Source: Trinickia fusca (GTDB lineage Bacteria > Pseudomonadota > Gammaproteobacteria > Burkholderiales > Burkholderiaceae). From it: a stretch of 64,000 bases of DNA. Positions within the stretch are counted from its first letter, which is position 1. Every line of letters begins with the position of its first letter. The stretch lies in NCBI RefSeq assembly GCF_003628145.1, contig NZ_RBZV01000007.1:62001-126000 (forward strand), read 5' to 3'. The position numbers and the translations under genes were made by a program. The notes beneath the pieces were generated by a model. It worked only from the letters and a program-made list of their open reading frames with translations, made no database searches and was not told the DNA's origin. This document shows positions 1-8,794 of the stretch, one piece after another.

Positions 1-223
1 CGAGCCGCGTGATGACGACGTTCGACTGCGTAACGTAGAACACCACCAGTAACGACAAAGGCAGCTCCGGCACCTCGAGCGCCATCGACACGACGATCAC
101 GATCGCGCTCGTCAGCAGGGCGCGCAGCATCACGTTGATGCGGCCCGGAAACGGCGCAAGTTCGGTGCGCAGAAATGCACTCGCGTCGCGTAGCGTGTCA
201 GGAAGGGCGGAGGCGAGGTTCAT
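1..223 (-). CDS. mdtO: MdtO-like FUSC-family efflux membrane protein (N-terminal part only)
   Basis: The reading frame opens at an ATG (221-223) and runs without a stop off the left edge, so only about 74 N-terminal residues are present. The peptide has a cytoplasmic leader (MNLASALPDTLRDASAFL...) followed by hydrophobic segments, as in FUSC/aromatic-acid-exporter type inner-membrane proteins. The assignment rests mainly on context: it starts 9 bases after the stop of a MdtN-like HlyD protein, which is itself preceded by a YtcA lipoprotein, the same order as E. coli ytcA-mdtN-mdtO. It would pump small toxic compounds through the inner membrane with MdtN as periplasmic adaptor. The outer-membrane partner (MdtP) would lie beyond the edge. 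Confidence 0.7.
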   Translation of the reverse strand, partial: MNLASALPDTLRDASAFLRTELAPFPGRINVMLRALLTSAIVIVVSMALEVPELPLSLLVVFYVTQSNVVITRL

Positions 224-232
224 TTGCATTCC

Positions 233-1294
233 TCATCGATGGCCGGCATCGATGCTGCGCCCGGGATAGAGCACGGCGACGGCGGAGGTGCCGATGCGAA
301 ACAAGTCCGGATTCGGGTTCTCGACGCGGATCTTGACCGGAAAGCGTTGCGCGACGTGGACCCAGTTGAGCGTGCGCTCGATGCGAGGCAGGCCGCCGGG
401 CAGCGCCAAGCCGCCTTCGTTGGGCAACACGCCGTAGCTGATCGAATCGACCGTGCCGCGAAAGCGTTGGCTCGTGTCGCTCATCAGATAGACGTTGGCG
501 CGCGTGCCAGCCCTGATGCCCTTCAACTCGGTCTCGCGGAAATTGGCCACGACGTACCAATGGCGGGCGTCGATCAACGTGAACACCGGCTTGAGCGCAG
601 AGGCGAACTGGCCGGTCGATGTCTTCAGCGAGACGACCCAGCCGTCGAACGGCGCACGCACCGTTGCGAATTCCAGGTTCAATTCGGCAATCGCGATCTC
701 GGCTTCGGCCACCGCCCGTTGAGCGACGAGCGCATCGACACCGCTGACCGCCGCCGCGGCCTGCTGGGCTTGAAGCTCGGCGGCGGCCAGTTCGGCCTGC
801 GTAGCCCGCTGCGCGGTACGGGCGAGATCGACGTCTTGCGCCGACACATACCCTTGCGACAACAGCGGCGCGGTGCGATGCAGTGTGTCCGTCGCCTGGG
901 TGGCAGCGGCCCGCGCGCGCTCGACCGCCGCGCGCACGGACTGGGCGTTGTACTGCTGCGCGTTGACCGTGCGCTGGGTCAGCTCGATCTGCTTGTCGAG
1001 TGCGACGAGATTCGCCTTCGCACGCGTGAGCGCATCCTGGTACGGACGCGGGTCGATCTGGAACAGGAGGTCGCCTTGCTTGACGGCCTGATTGTCGTGC
1101 ACCGCGAGTTCGACGATGCGCCCGCTGACCTCCGGCACGACGTCGATCGTGTCCGCGTAGGCATAGGCATCGTCGGTGCGCGGCTCGCGGTCCAGGCGCC
1201 AGACGACGAAGATCAGCACCAGTACGGTCAACACGACCAACGCGATGCCCAGCCACGCCTTGTTCGATTTCTGGCTGGTCGTCGGCGTCGTCAT
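233..1294 (-). CDS. mdtN: MdtN-like HlyD-family periplasmic adaptor of a multidrug efflux pump
   Basis: This 353-aa protein is close to the 343 aa of E. coli MdtN. It has one N-terminal membrane anchor (about residues 15-32, AWLGIALVVLTVLVLIFVVW), a biotinyl-lipoyl-like half-motif (VVPEVSGRIVEL, near 50-62), a long Ala/Gln-rich coiled-coil hairpin (about 90-205), the second lipoyl half (VRAPFDGWVVSL) and a beta-barrel domain. As in other membrane-fusion proteins it should bridge the inner-membrane pump to an outer-membrane channel. It lies 21 bases after ytcA and 9 bases before mdtO, so the three genes are probably one transcript. A longer frame starting at 1319 in another register is a shadow. 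Confidence 0.88.
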   Translation of the reverse strand: MTTPTTSQKSNKAWLGIALVVLTVLVLIFVVWRLDREPRTDDAYAYADTIDVVPEVSGRIVELAVHDNQAVKQGDLLFQIDPRPYQDALTRAKANLVALDKQIELTQRTVNAQQYNAQSVRAAVERARAAATQATDTLHRTAPLLSQGYVSAQDVDLARTAQRATQAELAAAELQAQQAAAAVSGVDALVAQRAVAEAEIAIAELNLEFATVRAPFDGWVVSLKTSTGQFASALKPVFTLIDARHWYVVANFRETELKGIRAGTRANVYLMSDTSQRFRGTVDSISYGVLPNEGGLALPGGLPRIERTLNWVHVAQRFPVKIRVENPNPDLFRIGTSAVAVLYPGRSIDAGHR

Positions 1295-1315
1295 GGGATC
1301 CCTCCTTGCTCGGGT

Positions 1316-1612
1316 TCACTGTTGAAAGAAGATCAACCAGACAACGAGCGCAAGGAGTGTCACGAGCGCGGGGTAGACGAGTGCGGGAGGGCCGAACCGT
1401 TGCCCGCCGGGGACACGCGCGAGCACGAGGTAGACGACGATCGTCAGTATGACGCCCGCGACGATGCAGAACAGCCAGTCAGGAAAATAGGCGCCGAGCA
1501 CGTTGATGGACGGCGCATGCGCGCATCCTGCCGTCAGCAAAGCGGCGACGGCGACAGCGACAGCGACAGTGCCGATCGCACGCAAGGTGCCTCGCGTTTT
1601 CAGGGCCGGCAT
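1316..1612 (-). CDS. ytcA: YtcA-family small membrane lipoprotein
   Basis: This 98-aa protein has a lipoprotein-type signal with lipobox LLTAGC (Cys about residue 30) followed by two hydrophobic segments (about 45-65 and 75-95). This matches YtcA, a small protein of unknown role encoded just before mdtN in E. coli. It is the first gene of the ytcA-mdtN-mdtO unit, so the promoter should lie in 1613-1800. The start is the ATG at 1610-1612; the upstream SD is weak. The function is not established, but the conserved linkage suggests an accessory role in the efflux pump. Confidence 0.75.
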   Translation of the reverse strand: MPALKTRGTLRAIGTVAVAVAVAALLTAGCAHAPSINVLGAYFPDWLFCIVAGVILTIVVYLVLARVPGGQRFGPPALVYPALVTLLALVVWLIFFQQ

Positions 1613-1854
1613 GTTGTGAGCGCTCCAAAGTCGTCGTGTTCGTTCGGATCGGGGTCACGCTTTGTGCCGTGGGCAACCTATTCTGCCCGATCCATTTGTG
1701 CTTTGGAAAGTCGGTATGAACGCCATGAGCCATCTCCCCGATTCGATACCCCTGCGATCGACTGCCAGTCACAAAACGGGAATTATCAAACCAGACGCCG
1801 CTATCTACGATGCCAGCCCATGCACCACCCACCACGAACACACGAGGCACGAGC

Positions 1855-3015
1855 ATGGCAATGGACATCCAGTCAAACGGCATCCGGATTCGCGTCAGCG
1901 AAAAGGGGCACGGCAAACGGGCGTTGGTTTTTCTGCACTACTGGGGAGGATCGTCGCGCACCTGGCAGTTCGTCATGGAGGAACTGTCGGACACCTATCG
2001 GACCGTCGCGACCGACCACCGTGGCTGGGGCCATTCGGACGCACCGGAAGACGGCTACACGATTGCCGATCTGGCCGACGATGCGCAAGGCGCGATCGAA
2101 GCACTGGGCCTGACGCACTACGTGCTCGTCGGTCATTCGATGGGCGGGAAGGTCGCGCAGTTGCTTGCGTCGCGCCGGCCGGAGGGGCTGGAGGGGCTCG
2201 TGCTCGTTGCGCCGTCGCCGCCATCGCCGATGTTGCTTCCGGATGAGCAGCGTGCGGTGATGATGAGCGCCTACGAGTCGCGCGAATCGGTCGGCTGGGT
2301 GCTCGACCATGTCCTGACCGGCAGACCGCTTACCCCGGCACGCCGCGAACAGGTCATCGCGGATAGTCTGCGCGGCGCACCACAGGCGAAGGCCGCGTGG
2401 CCGAACGTCGCGATGCGAGAAGACATTACAGCCGATGTGGCGGCTATCGATGTGCCCGTGTTGGTGATCGCCGGTGAGCGAGACCAGGTGGATCGCGTCG
2501 AAACGCTACAGGCGGAACTGTTGCCGAGAATCGCCCATGCTCGCCTCGAGGTCCTGCCCGGCATCGGCCACTTGTCACCTCTGGAGGCACCGTCCGCGGT
2601 CGCGGCTGCGATCCGGCAATTCGTTGGCGAACTAGCCTGGGGCTCCCGCACGCCCGAGCAGGTGCCAGCCGCATTCGATACGGCATTCAATGCCGGCGAT
2701 GTCGATGCAGTGACCGCGCTGTTCAGCGAAAACGCCACGATGCGGATGACGAACGGCGAAGTCGTAGAAAACAGCCGCGAGCAGTTACATCGTCAGTTCA
2801 CGGAATTGTTGAAGGTACGTCCGCGGATTGCGAACAAGGTGCGCCGCACGCTGGTCAGCGGCGACATCGCACTCGTGCTGCTCGACTGGACTTTGACGAT
2901 GAGCCTTCACGACGGCAGCCGGCATACGGAGACGGGCACGGCGACGCAGGTCATGGAGCGCGGCGGCGACGGCACATGGAAACTGCGCATTTCCAACCCA
3001 TTGGGTGTTTCGTGA
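1855..3015 (+). CDS. Alpha/beta hydrolase fused to a C-terminal SnoaL/NTF2-like domain
   Basis: The protein is 386 aa from the chosen ATG at 1855; an in-frame ATG at 1810 has no better ribosome site and would add a poorly ordered leader. Residues 1-260 form an alpha/beta-hydrolase domain with an HYWGG oxyanion-type motif near 28-32, the nucleophile elbow GHSMGG (Ser95), Asp210 (AGERDQ) and His239 (GIGHLS), so the triad is complete. Residues about 265-386 resemble SnoaL/DUF4440 NTF2-like domains (FDTAFNAGDVDAVTALFSE). Such a fusion suggests hydrolysis or rearrangement of a small hydrophobic substrate, which cannot be named. It stands alone and converges on the next minus-strand gene, separated by 37 bases. 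Confidence 0.82.
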   Translation: MAMDIQSNGIRIRVSEKGHGKRALVFLHYWGGSSRTWQFVMEELSDTYRTVATDHRGWGHSDAPEDGYTIADLADDAQGAIEALGLTHYVLVGHSMGGKVAQLLASRRPEGLEGLVLVAPSPPSPMLLPDEQRAVMMSAYESRESVGWVLDHVLTGRPLTPARREQVIADSLRGAPQAKAAWPNVAMREDITADVAAIDVPVLVIAGERDQVDRVETLQAELLPRIAHARLEVLPGIGHLSPLEAPSAVAAAIRQFVGELAWGSRTPEQVPAAFDTAFNAGDVDAVTALFSENATMRMTNGEVVENSREQLHRQFTELLKVRPRIANKVRRTLVSGDIALVLLDWTLTMSLHDGSRHTETGTATQVMERGGDGTWKLRISNPLGVS

Positions 3016-3052
3016 CCCCGGATCATGGGTAAGTCAAATGGGGGGGCGGAGT

Positions 3053-3604
3053 CTACTCGGCGCGGTCGAGCAATATCGCTTCGCGGTGCCGCAGGGTTTC
3101 CTGAATGGCGGTCAGCCCTTGGCCAATTTCAACCAGATTGTCCAACATCCATTCACCGTTTCGCGTATCCAGCATAGCGTGCAGCAGATTGCACTGCCCC
3201 ACGAGCCGCTCATCGCTGCCGATCAGTGCCTTGAGCGTGTCGGCCTCGCGACGGTAGCGTTGTGTCATGCGATCGTTCTCGGGCACCGGCTGCGATTGCA
3301 GCCGGCCACCCACCATGCCGATATTGGCGGCCAGCCGTTCGAGCTGCTGTGCTGCCGCTGTGGCCGACGGGTCGGGAAACGGCTTTTCGCGAGACGGCGT
3401 GCCACAGTGGGTTCGCCGGTATTCGGACTCGGCACGCTCGACACTCGAGCGCGCCATGCCGAGCAGCCATGCCGCCTTGCTGCGCACGAGTTGATCGTCG
3501 GCACGCAGCTGGTTCTCGATCCGATAGAAGTTGTAGCCCCAGCCGTTGAACAAGTTGATCGCGGCTTGCCGGAGTACGCCTTCGTCATAAAAGTCCGAAG
3601 CCAT
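3053..3604 (-). CDS. Helical protein of unknown function paired with an SPFH protein
   Basis: This is a 183-aa protein of no recognised family. It has no signal peptide or membrane segment and is predicted mostly helical and charged (for example QLERLAANIGMVGGRLQSQP and HRQ-like heptads). It starts 9 bases after the stop of the SPFH protein gene, on the same strand, so the two are almost certainly co-transcribed and probably act together. Codon use is like the neighbouring core genes. A role as a partner or regulator of the SPFH scaffold is only an inference from linkage. Confidence 0.7.
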   Translation of the reverse strand: MASDFYDEGVLRQAAINLFNGWGYNFYRIENQLRADDQLVRSKAAWLLGMARSSVERAESEYRRTHCGTPSREKPFPDPSATAAAQQLERLAANIGMVGGRLQSQPVPENDRMTQRYRREADTLKALIGSDERLVGQCNLLHAMLDTRNGEWMLDNLVEIGQGLTAIQETLRHREAILLDRAE

Positions 3605-3613
3605 GGCTAGGTA

Positions 3614-4459
3614 CTAGTTACTAGTGGGCGTGGAAAGCCCTGTGTCAGACGCCAACGGATAAATTCCGGTAGCCGAGCCACCGATCTGGAACGGCAAGCC
3701 CGCTGCAGCGTTGGGTGCGGAAACGAGCCCCTTTTCGGCCATCCGCAGCGCAAGATAGTAACGAACGGCCTCGATCGGTGTGAGACCGATTGCCTGCAGC
3801 GAGATCAGTTCGCGCATCCGCTCATCCTTCGGCACGATCAACACTTTGACGTCGTTGAGCAAGATGCCGAAGTTTTTCAGGAAGTCGGAAAGATGCATCT
3901 TCACCGAGTCTCTGATCTCGTTGATGTGCTCGTTTATGCTTTCCATTTTCGTGACCTGCACGATCTGGTTGATGGCCTGTTCGATCGCGGGCCCCGCATA
4001 GGCGGCGACTTCCTGAGTGTCGATGAAGTAGCCGTTGAACGGCAGGTGGGTAATCAGGTCGAGCGCGGCTTCCTTGGTATCGACGTGAACGTAATAGTCG
4101 ACTTGGTAGGCCATCTCGGCCATCTCCGCACTCGTCGCGATACCTTGGTTACGAATCAGGAGCTTCGACCGATTGACGTAAATGACTTCGAACACCCAGG
4201 GCGAGGATCCGCCGAAAAAGCCTTGAGCGATCGAGCCGAGAAGCGGCTTATCGGGCGTCGTCAGTGCGTATTGGCCCGTTTCGTAGATGTTGAGCACGGC
4301 ACCGCGCGATTTCAGCACGCAGAAGTGATTGCTTTCGACGGTCAACAGCGAGCCCGAGACGATGCTTTCGTCGGCGATCTTGACCGCCAAGGCCTTGGTC
4401 CCCAGCATATCGGTGCCGTCGCGCTGTAGCGAGGTAATGACTTGCCTTGTGATGGCCAT
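3614..4459 (-). CDS. SPFH/band-7 domain protein (virion-core/YdjI-like subgroup)
   Basis: This 281-aa protein opens with MAITRQVITSLQRDGTDML. The body (about 30-215) has the SPFH pattern: beta-rich half ending in YQVDYYVHV, then a long amphipathic helix (IEQAINQIVQVTKMESINEH) and a final strand-helix unit containing GILLNDVKVLIVPKDERMRELISLQAIGL. There is no clear N-terminal transmembrane helix, unlike stomatin or flotillin, which suits the soluble or peripherally attached virion-core-like subgroup. SPFH proteins form ring-like membrane scaffolds; the specific role is unknown. It is the first gene of a two-gene unit. The 216 bases upstream hold a 6-bp inverted repeat (atcctc/gaggat, 4534-4550). 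Confidence 0.78.
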   Translation of the reverse strand: MAITRQVITSLQRDGTDMLGTKALAVKIADESIVSGSLLTVESNHFCVLKSRGAVLNIYETGQYALTTPDKPLLGSIAQGFFGGSSPWVFEVIYVNRSKLLIRNQGIATSAEMAEMAYQVDYYVHVDTKEAALDLITHLPFNGYFIDTQEVAAYAGPAIEQAINQIVQVTKMESINEHINEIRDSVKMHLSDFLKNFGILLNDVKVLIVPKDERMRELISLQAIGLTPIEAVRYYLALRMAEKGLVSAPNAAAGLPFQIGGSATGIYPLASDTGLSTPTSN

Positions 4460-4675
4460 GCAATGCTCCGTGTGTTCAGTCGTTGAACTTCAGGGGCGCA
4501 GCGATTGCCGTGATTCTTGGCGTTCAAAGGATATCCTCATACGGAGGATTGTCAAATGAATCTAGGTGTGGCGCCGAACTTCCGCCGATACGGCCGATGC
4601 GGCATTTCTTGTGTCTCGGTGGCGCGATGTGGCATACGGCGGTCGCATGCGATTGCCGACCGCCGCAGCGTTATT

Positions 4676-4921
4676 TCACTGTGCCTGTGCAGCTTGTGCC
4701 TGAGCGGCTTTCCTTTCTTCCGCCTGCTTTTTCGCGAGATGGTGCCCGACGACGCATCCGCCAACAGCGCCAACGACGGCATGATGTCCCGCGTAGTGCC
4801 CCGCCACACCGCCGACAACGGCACCTTTCAAACAACCTGCAGCGTGCGCTGTGCTGATCGTTGTCAGTGCCAGCGGGAAAGATGCCACTACCACCAGGGC
4901 TTTCATACGGTTGATTTTCAT
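4676..4921 (-). CDS. Small exported glycine-zipper-like protein
   Basis: This is an 81-aa protein from the chosen ATG at 4919-4921 (MKINRMKALVVVASFP...); an ATG five codons later is also possible. It has a signal peptide ending near AHA-A, then a glycine/histidine-rich hydrophobic stretch (GGVAGHYAGHHAVVGAVGG) like a glycine zipper, and a short charged Ala/Gln tail. Such small envelope proteins are common in Burkholderiales and often sit in or near the outer membrane. No function can be assigned. It is monocistronic as far as visible. Confidence 0.6.
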   Translation of the reverse strand: MKINRMKALVVVASFPLALTTISTAHAAGCLKGAVVGGVAGHYAGHHAVVGAVGGCVVGHHLAKKQAEERKAAQAQAAQAQ

Positions 4922-5030
4922 AAGGGGGATCTGTGTTTGGTTTTCTGAACGCAGGGGCATCGTCCCCAGCGTGACGCTATTCTTGCGGCCTTGTATCAAG
5001 CGGTCAATGGGGTTGCAAGAGCCCGTCCTC

Positions 5031-5068
5031 CAAAAAAGAAAACCCCGCGTTCCGAAAAACGCGGGGTT
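5031..5068 (-). terminator. Rho-independent terminator of the beta-hexosaminidase gene
   Basis: An 11-bp perfect stem (5041-5051 with 5058-5068, arm aaccccgcgtt) closes a 6-base loop. Read on the minus strand it is followed by TTCTTTTTT (from 5040 down to 5032). It lies 38 bases beyond the stop of the GH20 gene, as expected for its terminator. Confidence 0.9.
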
Positions 5069-5105
5069 AATCAGTAGTCCGAATGTTGTTCCGGCTGAAC
5101 CTCGA

Positions 5106-7601
5106 TTACTCTCCGGTCAACGTGAACGTCGGCTTCCGATACCCGATGCCGGCGCGCTCCAGCTTCGGGAGCTCGCGTTGCTTGAGCACCGTCGCAAAGC
5201 CTGCCCAGTCACGCTCGAGCGCGACCATGTCGACGTGATGCGTGGCGCCGAGCTTGTAGCTCACGCCCGCGACGAACGGCAGCTCCCAGTCCGCCTTGTG
5301 CCATGCACGTTCGGCGAGCGCGAGCAGGCGCGGATACACCATGTATTCGAGCAGCCTGTCGTTGCGCATGACCTCGCCCCACGCTTGTCCCTGGATGCCC
5401 TCGATGCGTGGCGCACCGCCCGTGCCCGTCACTTCGAACGGATTGCCGTCGCGATCGCCGAACAGTTCCGCGTTCTGCGGCAGGTTCTCCGGTGCGAACG
5501 AGAAGACCTTGTACTCGTCGGTCGCGTGCGATCCCCAGTAATAGCCGCGTTCGCGCGGGTTCAACGTGTACGGGAAGTCGAAGTACAGATAGTCAGGCAG
5601 CGCGAGCACCGTCTGATAACCCTTCGCACTCCAGTCGCGTGCGCTGTCGGCGCCGCCCCAGAAGATCGTGTCCCACAGCGACACCATCACGTTGCGCGTG
5701 CCGAACTCCTGCGGCCCGCTCGCCCCCTTCAAGCCATCCTCCCACGCAGCCATCGTGTTGATGCCGTTCGCGGCGACTTGCATGCTGACCTGCTTGGCGA
5801 AGCGCGTCGGCAGCTCGTCGATCGACTTGATCTCGCCACGCTGCAACAGCGCCTTGCACATCGGCGAGCGTGCCCACGGTTTGTCCTGCGCGGCGAGATC
5901 GACGCGGCCCTTGCCCGGATCGGTGCCGTTGAGCGGCTGGAAGCCCGCTCCGAGCAGGATGTTCTTCGCCTCGTCGCCGCCGAAGTGCCAGATGTGCAAG
6001 GGCACTTGCGCCTGAGCGTGCATCGACGCGATCTCCCGGATCACCTTCGACGCGAAATTCAGCGCGCCCGGCACGCACGGATTCAGATCGCTGCGCCGAT
6101 CGTAGAACTGGACCGTCGTGAGCTGTGACGTGTCCTGCGGATCGAGCAAGCGGTACTCGGTCGCCTCCTGCTCCTGGCCCTCGGCGTGCAGGCGACGATA
6201 GCGCGCTTCCATCGTTACGACGGCCGCACGCGAGTGCGCGGGCATGTCGATCTCGGGAATCACTTCGACGAAGTGGTCGGCCGCGTAGCGCACGAGCTCG
6301 ATGTAATCGTTGCGCGTCAGATAGCCGCCGCCCGAGCGGTTGTCGGGACCCGAGCCGAGCTGCGGCAACAGACAGTGCGTCTCGCTCAAATCATGGCACC
6401 GGCGCCCGCCGATTTCGGTCAACTCCGGCAGGCCCGGAATCTCGATCCGCCAGCCTTCGTCGTCGGACAGGTGCAGATGCAGGCGATTGAGCTTGTACGC
6501 GCTCATCTGGTCGATCAGGCGGCGCAGCGTCGCCGGGTGCTTGAAGTTGCGCGCGAGATCGACGTGCATCCCGCGATGGGGGAAGCGCGGCGCGTCTTCG
6601 ATGCGCATCGCCGGAATGCGTCCGCCGCCCTCCTGGACGAGCGAGTAGAGCGTCTGTACGCCGTAGTATTCGCCAGCGGCATCGTAGCCTTCGATGAACG
6701 CGCCGCTCGGCCCGATCGTGAGCCGATAGCCGCCCGGCACCGCGATGTCTGCCGGCAGCCGTTGCGGCGCGACGATGCCTGCGACCCGGGTGCCGGCATC
6801 GTCGAGACCGAGCGTGTGGGCGCGCTCGCGCAGCGATTCGACCTGCGCGGGCGAAATATCCGGCAGCCGCAGGTCGACGCCGTGCAGATCGAGCGTGCCG
6901 TCGAGTGCGCGTTGCCGCTTCACGCTCGGCAGCGCGCGATCGGAGACCGCCTGCGCGGCGACGGGAGGCGCGTTGCCGGGCGAATTGCTCTGCGCGTCAG
7001 GGGGCAGCGATTCGACGTAGCGCGTTTCGTCGTCGGTGTCGTCGTACTTGAGCACGGCGGGCTGCGCGCCAGCGACGACGACATACGGCCGCGGCAGCAA
7101 GTCGCTATAGCGCAGATACCAATATTCGCCGACGAACGGCAGCTCGAAGCGCTCGCCCGGCGCCAGCCTGAGCGAACCGGGCTGCGGCGTCAGCTCGTAC
7201 AGGTCGCCCGTCAGATGACGCAGCGTGAAGCCCGGACGATCAATTCTCAGCAGCCGGCGAATGCTGTGCAAATAGAGCTTCCAGCCGCCGTCCGTGATCA
7301 GCTGTTGGCCGCGATTCACGAAGATCAGGCGGCCCGTCGCACAGCTTGCCCAGTCGGCGCCCAGGCTGGCGCACGGCACGCCCGCCGCGGCTCCGTGATT
7401 GTTGTCGGCGGCGACGTGCAGCGCGAGGTTGTTCGAGAGCAGCGTCGCGAGGGCGGTCGGCGCAACGTGTTGCGGTGCAGCGTTCGTTGCAGCGGCAGCA
7501 CCGGTGCCTTCGCCCACACCAAGCTGTGCCAGCGCGGCGACAGGCGATAGCGCCGCCGCGGCCAGTAAGCCAGCGCACAAGAAATGCGGGATTCGATTCA
7601 T
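5106..7601 (-). CDS. GH20 beta-N-acetylhexosaminidase (chitobiase type)
   Basis: This 831-aa protein has a Sec signal peptide (cleaved near ALA-Q26), an N-terminal CHB/HEX-like carbohydrate-binding region (about 35-170), the GH20b domain, and the GH20 TIM barrel (about 320-760). The catalytic pair is seen in HFGGDEAK, Asp543-Glu544, where the Asp orients the substrate 2-acetamido group and the Glu is the acid. The length fits periplasmic or outer-membrane chitobiases (about 830-880 aa). It would release N-acetylglucosamine from chitobiose and related glycans (EC 3.2.1.52). It is a single-gene unit with its own terminator; the promoter should lie in 7602-7800. Confidence 0.93.
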   Translation of the reverse strand: MNRIPHFLCAGLLAAAALSPVAALAQLGVGEGTGAAAATNAAPQHVAPTALATLLSNNLALHVAADNNHGAAAGVPCASLGADWASCATGRLIFVNRGQQLITDGGWKLYLHSIRRLLRIDRPGFTLRHLTGDLYELTPQPGSLRLAPGERFELPFVGEYWYLRYSDLLPRPYVVVAGAQPAVLKYDDTDDETRYVESLPPDAQSNSPGNAPPVAAQAVSDRALPSVKRQRALDGTLDLHGVDLRLPDISPAQVESLRERAHTLGLDDAGTRVAGIVAPQRLPADIAVPGGYRLTIGPSGAFIEGYDAAGEYYGVQTLYSLVQEGGGRIPAMRIEDAPRFPHRGMHVDLARNFKHPATLRRLIDQMSAYKLNRLHLHLSDDEGWRIEIPGLPELTEIGGRRCHDLSETHCLLPQLGSGPDNRSGGGYLTRNDYIELVRYAADHFVEVIPEIDMPAHSRAAVVTMEARYRRLHAEGQEQEATEYRLLDPQDTSQLTTVQFYDRRSDLNPCVPGALNFASKVIREIASMHAQAQVPLHIWHFGGDEAKNILLGAGFQPLNGTDPGKGRVDLAAQDKPWARSPMCKALLQRGEIKSIDELPTRFAKQVSMQVAANGINTMAAWEDGLKGASGPQEFGTRNVMVSLWDTIFWGGADSARDWSAKGYQTVLALPDYLYFDFPYTLNPRERGYYWGSHATDEYKVFSFAPENLPQNAELFGDRDGNPFEVTGTGGAPRIEGIQGQAWGEVMRNDRLLEYMVYPRLLALAERAWHKADWELPFVAGVSYKLGATHHVDMVALERDWAGFATVLKQRELPKLERAGIGYRKPTFTLTGE

Positions 7602-7818
7602 GAGGTCTCCTCGGAAAAATTCGGCGATACGACGCTGTGGGATTACGGCGTGGCGATCTGGTCTTTCAAGGAAGCTGCGGAAGAGGGGGCGGGACGTTCA
7701 TGTCTCCTCCACCGATGGGGGTACGGCCGTCGACCGGTCGCTGCGAAATCTTAGGAGGCCTTTGATTGGTGCTCAACTGGTATTAGTATGGATTTAAAGT
7801 GGTATTTTTAATAATATT

Positions 7819-7844
7819 AAAAAGCCCTCGGGTGAGACGAGGGC
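7819..7844 (-). terminator. Rho-independent terminator downstream of ompW-like gene
   Basis: A 7-bp GC-rich stem (gccctcg 7824-7830 with cgagggc 7838-7844) with a 7-base loop is followed on the minus strand by TTTTTAATATTATT. It sits 86 bases beyond the OmpW stop and would end the minus-strand surface-protein transcript. The remaining stretch 7602-7818 holds only the hexosaminidase promoter region. Confidence 0.85.
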
Positions 7845-7930
7845 CCAGACCGCTGCGTTTCCGGCTTGCCGGATCGATCGAACGAAGGAATGCGCGGCCG
7901 TCCGCTGTCGTAGCCGACCGCGGCTACGGC

Positions 7931-8755
7931 TTAGAACCGGTACGAAACCGCGACGAACGTGATGATCGGATTGGCGTTGAGCTTGGCTTTGCTGACGGCG
8001 AGCAGCGTGCCGTCGGCGGCCTTGATGTCGGTTTCCGCGTAGGTTTTCATCGGCATATAGGACACCGAAGCATTAATCCCCCAATGCTTGTCGAAGGCCC
8101 AGGTCGCGCCGACGTTGAAGATCGGTGTCCATGTCGACGAAGACTTGGCCGAGATCGAGGTAGGTCCGGGCTTGCCGGCTCCCGCGGCGAGGATGCTGCC
8201 AAGGTTGTTGTTCAGCGACTGCGAGAAGTAGGGATTCAACTCGAAGTTCGTAAACCACGAGTAAGTCAGCCCCGCGCCAACGAACGGCCGAAAGCGCGCA
8301 TTAGCTTGGCCGAAGAAATATTGCAGCATCGCGCCGAGGGTCCATTGCCGTACCTTGCCGACGAGCGGGTTGTTCGACGGCTCGCTGAGGTTTTCGCTGC
8401 CGAGTGCTCCCGACGGCCCCGGTGGCTGGATCGTACCGAAGCCGTTGATATGGAACTCTGGCGGCACGCCGCCGAGCGCCGTCAACGCGATGTGATCGCT
8501 GAAGAAGTGGGTGAAGTTGAGCCCGAACGTATTGGCGTTGCTGACGGTGAGCCCCGTGCCCGCCGACGTGAATGCGTTCGGTACCCCGAGCGGCCCGTTG
8601 ATCGGTGTGGCGGCGACGTGCGTCGTCAGCGGATCGCTCGAGTCTTTCGGCGCGACGTGAATCCAGCCCGCGGTCACGACATTGTCCCCGGCCTGTTGCG
8701 CGTGCGCGCTAGCGCACACGCAAGCCGCGACGAGCGGCGCGTAAATCTTCCTCAT
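7931..8755 (-). CDS. OmpW-family outer-membrane beta-barrel protein
   Basis: This 274-aa protein has a signal peptide (MRKIYAPLVAACVCASAHA-Q) and a mature part with the OmpW pattern: N-terminal AGDNVVTAGWIHVAPKDSS, alternating beta strands, and a C-terminal strand ending VAVSYRF with the terminal Phe needed for barrel assembly. OmpW/AlkL proteins are eight-stranded barrels that let small hydrophobic molecules cross the outer membrane by lateral diffusion. It is slightly longer than E. coli OmpW because of inserts near 105-125 and 185-205. It starts 39 bases after the stop of the upstream lipoprotein gene and is probably the last gene of that operon. Confidence 0.9.
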   Translation of the reverse strand: MRKIYAPLVAACVCASAHAQQAGDNVVTAGWIHVAPKDSSDPLTTHVAATPINGPLGVPNAFTSAGTGLTVSNANTFGLNFTHFFSDHIALTALGGVPPEFHINGFGTIQPPGPSGALGSENLSEPSNNPLVGKVRQWTLGAMLQYFFGQANARFRPFVGAGLTYSWFTNFELNPYFSQSLNNNLGSILAAGAGKPGPTSISAKSSSTWTPIFNVGATWAFDKHWGINASVSYMPMKTYAETDIKAADGTLLAVSKAKLNANPIITFVAVSYRF

Positions 8756-8794
8756 GCACGAGTCTCCTGCTTTTGTGTCCCGATTCGGTGTCGG

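Noticed and set aside
198-1319. 373-codon minus-strand frame overlapping mdtN
   Set aside because: Wrong register; Arg-rich and without family features, while mdtN has all adaptor-protein features.
6186-7550. Long plus-strand open frame opposite the hexosaminidase gene
   Set aside because: It is a high-GC antisense shadow: no SD, Arg/Ala-rich composition, no family, and the other strand encodes a full GH20 enzyme.
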